A DNA stretch of 36,154 bases, taken from positions 1-36,154 of IMG/VR virus record IMGVR_UViG_3300042935_001093, one strand, 5' to 3'. Shown in pieces: positions 33,168 to 36,154 of the stretch. A model generated the notes under the pieces. That model saw only the letters and a program-made list of their open reading frames with translations. It did no database searches and had not been told where the DNA came from. The position numbers and the translations under genes are program-made. The stretch is from a virus. Position 1 is the stretch's first letter. Each line of letters starts with the position of its first letter.

Positions 33168-33704
33168 ATGTCCAATAACGACCTGTATTCAGAAGTATCT
33201 CCTGAAACCAAGGAAGTAAAACAACAAGCTCGTGCAAAAGCAAATGGCGAGCCAAGCGTTCTTGAACGACTTAGCGCAACAATTGCTGCAAAAGTCAAGC
33301 GTGAAGATGTTTACATTGAAATCCCAGAACGTAAAGGTGTAAAACTTCGCATCAGCCCAAACATCTCCCAGTCACAAGTAAAAGGCTGGAGAAAGCAAGC
33401 TGGAGAAGATAGCCGTCAAGGTATGGACGGAACAAAGTTTGCTTGTTACGTAATTGGTCATACGACTGATGGAATCTTATTCAACGATGAAGAAGTCAAT
33501 GACGAAGATGGTTATCCATTGAACTTTGCATCTTCAGCAGTATTGAAGATGACTGACACAACTCGTCCAATCCCAGAGGCTGTTCGCGCATTTTTTGGTT
33601 TGGACCCACACGTAGAAGCGGCCGCAGTTGCAATTCTTGATGCATCTGGATTCGGCGACACGATTGAGGCCATGGACCCTACGAAGGAATCTTCGACGAA
33701 CTAG
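33168..33704 (+). CDS. Tail assembly chaperone, short form (gpG-like, 178 aa)
   Basis: It lies between tube and tape measure, where tail chaperones always sit. ATG follows AAAGGA. The chain has a Lys/Glu-rich N-terminus, a middle segment (VYIEIPERKGVKLRISPNISQSQVKGWRKQAG) and FASSAVLKMTDTTRPIPEAVRAFFGLDPHVEAAAVAILDASGFGD. Near its end an alternative -1 frame is open and continues past the stop, allowing a longer gpGT-like product. These proteins coat the tape measure during tail assembly and are absent from the virion. Confidence 0.85.
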   Translation: MSNNDLYSEVSPETKEVKQQARAKANGEPSVLERLSATIAAKVKREDVYIEIPERKGVKLRISPNISQSQVKGWRKQAGEDSRQGMDGTKFACYVIGHTTDGILFNDEEVNDEDGYPLNFASSAVLKMTDTTRPIPEAVRAFFGLDPHVEAAAVAILDASGFGDTIEAMDPTKESSTN

Positions 33705-33865
33705 TTGAGGATTCCAGAATCGTAACAGCGGCTCGATTGGGTGAACTATTTGGTTGTGACCCAATCCAGTTGCTGAAATGTACCGAAGAAGAATGGGTCA
33801 TTCGTCTCGCTTGTGGTAAAGTTATATCAGACGACCGTGAGGCCGAGGCAAACCGGGCTAAATAG
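33680..33865 (+). CDS. -1 frameshift extension of the tail chaperone (gpT-like, about 61 aa)
   Basis: The -1 frame relative to the upstream gene is open from 33668 to a TAG at 33863-33865 and has no convincing start codon of its own. It encodes YEGIFDELVEDSRIVTAARL, then GELFGCDPIQLL, EEEWVIRLACGKVI and a charged end. The likely slip is at the Pro codon CCT (33678-33680) re-pairing with CCC, giving ...EAMDP joined to YEGIF. The classic XXXYYYZ heptamer is absent, so the exact shift site is uncertain; the 0-frame stop at 33702 sets the limit. The fusion would have about 232 residues. Confidence 0.75.
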   Translation, partial: YEGIFDELVEDSRIVTAARLGELFGCDPIQLLKCTEEEWVIRLACGKVISDDREAEANRAK

Positions 33866-33903
33866 CAACTCCTGTGGCCATTCACCTTTTCTTGGGGCAG
33901 TAA

Positions 33904-36154
33904 ATGGCTGACGAAAAAGTTACAATCAAAATTGAAGTCCGCTCGGACGATGGCGCGATTGATAAAACTCGTCGCAAACTTGAACGCCTTTCTGGTGCTG
34001 AAGGTCGTCATTACAAGAAAAATTCTGCTCTTGCATCCAAGGGCTCTTCGGACATTAAGAACTACGGAAAAAACACTTCTGATGTTCTCAATAATGGTTC
34101 TCGTAAGTGGAAGAAGCATTTTGACTCACTAGACAAGGGCATGAAGGCTTTTGGCAGTGGGTTACTAAAACTGGTAGCAATGTCAGCCAAAATGGCGGCT
34201 ATTGAGATTGGTGCGATGGGCTTGGCTATGGTCGCCGTACATGGTGCCTTCTTGCTCGGTAAAGGTCTTGCCAAAATGTATCAAGTTGCAATGCAGGGAG
34301 CAGCAGCAGGTATTGCTGGTTTGGCGATTGCGGCAGGAACCGCCGCTGCGGCGATGCGAGAAAACCAAGCAGCGATGTTTGCATTCTCGCAAACTGGACA
34401 CAAAGAACTCGGCAATGGACTAAATCAAACTCGCGCTGCAATGCGAATGCTGACACACGATGCCGATATGGCTGCCGTTGGTGTAGATAATCTCAATGCT
34501 GCATATGGAGAAATTGTAAATAAATCAGGAAAATTCAATGCAGGTAGCGCAAAGATGCTCAAGGGATTAATGGACTTTGCTTCCGCTGGTCAGGATTTGA
34601 AGACTGGAACAAAAGCAGCTGCCACACTAGTTGCCGAACTACAAAACGTCAAAGGAACTTACGACAGCATAAAAACAGCCGCCAAAGGTCTTGGTCCGCA
34701 AATGACAAAGGCACTTGAAGCATACGAGAAAGCTGGCGGTGCAAAAAAGGGTAAAGCTGGTCTAGTTGAGGCAATCACCAGTGGCAAGCTTGCCGAACTG
34801 GGCGGAGTTGTTGGTCAGTTTGATGCAGTCAACAGCACCTTGATTAACCAAGCAAAGGCACTCTTTACAAACATCAAAAACGAATTTGGTGATTTTGGTC
34901 AACAGTTCCTTGAGCCAGTTAAATATGAATTCAAACAAGTTGGAGCAATCATAAAAGCAACGCTTCAACGCTTGAGTGGTGAATTCGGAACATTCGCCAA
35001 CAGCGGGTTCCTTGAAAATATTTCAGTGGTCGTAGAAAAAATCGCAAACGGAACAGTAAACATAATCAGAAAATATCTACCCGCAGCACAGGGAATGTTT
35101 AAGAGGTTTGGGGACTGGTGGGATAAATTCACATCGGGTTGGAAGAGGATGGTTGAGTATCTTCGCCCGTTACAAGATGGTGCCAGAGTAATTGAGGACA
35201 TGCTCAAAAATGTCATGATTCCAATCTGGGATGAACTCAAGGGAAAATTTGGAGCCTTCAACCGGAACCTTCAAAAATATCGTCAAGACTTTGAAAACTT
35301 TGGCACAGCAGTCGGAAATCTTGTTGTCAAAGTAATGCAATACGGGAGCGAAGTACAGCAGATTTTCTTTGAGTCTCTTCCGTTTATCAACAAAGTAATT
35401 GATGGCGTAACAACACTTATTGAGCACTTCACCAGTTTCTTGGGTGGATTCAAAAAAGTAACTGGTGTGGTTGAAAAGTTCCTAGGTGGAAAAGGCTTTG
35501 GAAACTTCATGCTTCTCGCTGGTTTGATTACCTACGGCAAGAAGATGAAAGGTGCCGCTGGCGGTTTTGTTTCTGGAACCAGCATGAGTGGAATCCGTGA
35601 AGCAGCCAATATGAAAATTACTGCTGGTGTTGTTAACATCAATGGTAAACCAGTTGCGTCATACGGAAGACCTGGCGTAGCCGGACACACAACTGCCACA
35701 ACAGCAACTGGTGGAACAGTAACTCGTGGAATGACCCCTACAAGTGGTGGCGGTCCATATCCTGGTGTCACCCCAGGAAGACCTGGTGCACCTGGATTTG
35801 CATCTGGTGGTGTTCCTGCCGCGATGACATCGGTTGCTGGTGCTGCCAACATGGCATCAACGGCTCTTACAACGCTTGCAGGCGTCGCTAGTGGCGGTTC
35901 TAGAGCGTCTGCGGGCGGAGCATTGCGCGGACCAAATGGTGGACATCTCATCCGCAGCGGAAAGTACAAGGGTCAAGAAATTCTGCAACAAAGAGTTGGC
36001 AACCAAAATCCAAGATATATCTACGGTGGTCCTGGAACTGGTCCAGTTGACCAAGCGCAACTCAGGGCATCTGGAAAAGAATTCAGGAGCGGTGTTTTTG
36101 TTCCCAAAGAATATCGAGTTGACGAAAAAGGTCGCAAGCGTTTCACTGCTCATG
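33904..36154 (+). CDS. Tape measure protein, 3' end outside window (partial)
   Basis: The frame is open from ATG 33904 to the right edge (750 residues seen). After MADEKVTIKIEVRSDDG and a basic helical region there are hydrophobic, Ala/Gly-rich segments (residues about 82-115 and 130-150: MAAIEIGAMGLAMVAVHGAF and AGIAGLAIAAGTAAAAM) typical of tape measures. Long helices follow (for example YLRPLQDGARVIEDMLKNV), then a Gly/Thr/Pro-rich stretch near 600-680. The protein sets tail length and is ejected at infection. Its size is unknown because the gene is cut; it follows the chaperone by 38 bases. Confidence 0.9.
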   Translation, partial: MADEKVTIKIEVRSDDGAIDKTRRKLERLSGAEGRHYKKNSALASKGSSDIKNYGKNTSDVLNNGSRKWKKHFDSLDKGMKAFGSGLLKLVAMSAKMAAIEIGAMGLAMVAVHGAFLLGKGLAKMYQVAMQGAAAGIAGLAIAAGTAAAAMRENQAAMFAFSQTGHKELGNGLNQTRAAMRMLTHDADMAAVGVDNLNAAYGEIVNKSGKFNAGSAKMLKGLMDFASAGQDLKTGTKAAATLVAELQNVKGTYDSIKTAAKGLGPQMTKALEAYEKAGGAKKGKAGLVEAITSGKLAELGGVVGQFDAVNSTLINQAKALFTNIKNEFGDFGQQFLEPVKYEFKQVGAIIKATLQRLSGEFGTFANSGFLENISVVVEKIANGTVNIIRKYLPAAQGMFKRFGDWWDKFTSGWKRMVEYLRPLQDGARVIEDMLKNVMIPIWDELKGKFGAFNRNLQKYRQDFENFGTAVGNLVVKVMQYGSEVQQIFFESLPFINKVIDGVTTLIEHFTSFLGGFKKVTGVVEKFLGGKGFGNFMLLAGLITYGKKMKGAAGGFVSGTSMSGIREAANMKITAGVVNINGKPVASYGRPGVAGHTTATTATGGTVTRGMTPTSGGGPYPGVTPGRPGAPGFASGGVPAAMTSVAGAANMASTALTTLAGVASGGSRASAGGALRGPNGGHLIRSGKYKGQEILQQRVGNQNPRYIYGGPGTGPVDQAQLRASGKEFRSGVFVPKEYRVDEKGRKRFTAH

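Noticed and set aside
35794-35820. GFASGG in the tape measure as a further copy of the G[FL]xSR motif
   Set aside because: It lacks Arg, lies in a Gly/Pro/Thr-rich stretch where such strings arise easily, and similar Gly-rich text is common in tape measures. It is noted only as a weak similarity.

Overview
This window is part of a tailed bacteriophage (Caudoviricetes) with a contractile tail, i.e. a myovirus. The evidence is a large terminase, a portal, an HK97-type prohead protease, a tail sheath, a tail tube, a frameshifted tail-assembly chaperone and the start of a tape measure. Codon use is A+T-leaning, genes are tightly packed with ATGA-type overlaps, and there are no tRNAs or host genes. 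The replication gene set and several conserved blocks (Rad52-like annealing protein plus Cas4-like nuclease, RuvC-like resolvase, ParB-like proteins, the N-terminal block of the leftmost gene) recall phages of Actinomycetota. A low-GC aquatic actinobacterium is a reasonable host guess, but this is inference only.

Layout. From about 20.6 kb leftwards, everything is on the minus strand: a small membrane protein, the portal, a giant protein of about 3,905 aa, a Cys-containing acidic protein (460 aa), a 1,440-aa metallopeptidase-like head protein, a 132-aa protein and a gene running off the left edge. No major capsid protein could be recognised and it may lie outside the window. From 20.68 kb rightwards, everything is on the plus strand: the large terminase, a recombination/replication block to 29.0 kb, head-tail connector genes to 31.0 kb, then sheath, tube, chaperone and tape measure (cut by the right edge). 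The terminase and portal are therefore transcribed divergently from a short region holding a perfect 17-bp dyad.

The outstanding object is the minus-strand gene at 6591-18308. It starts as a canonical prohead protease (His61, Ser125) but continues for more than 3,700 residues. The extension is cut into blocks by 19 copies of a short motif, consensus G-[FL]-[AGSD]-S-R-[GMA]. Blocks include an ArdC-like antirestriction unit (N-terminal domain plus HELMH zinc peptidase), three tandem KTSC domains with a fourth divergent one, and a small actinobacterial domain with an AISG core. The motif codons differ from copy to copy, so the repeat is kept at protein level. A good working idea is a self-processing, capsid-packaged polyvalent protein whose pieces are released or displayed at the motifs.

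Other points: a -1 frameshift joins 33168-33704 to an open frame ending at 33865; three leaders share TTGCA(T/G)-N21-TANNNT, which also argues for the downstream ATG of the giant gene; a PAPS-reductase-like protein and a ParB-like protein overlap as an IbrA/IbrB-like pair; and palindromic or attenuator-like elements sit at 20641, 24865 and 29010.
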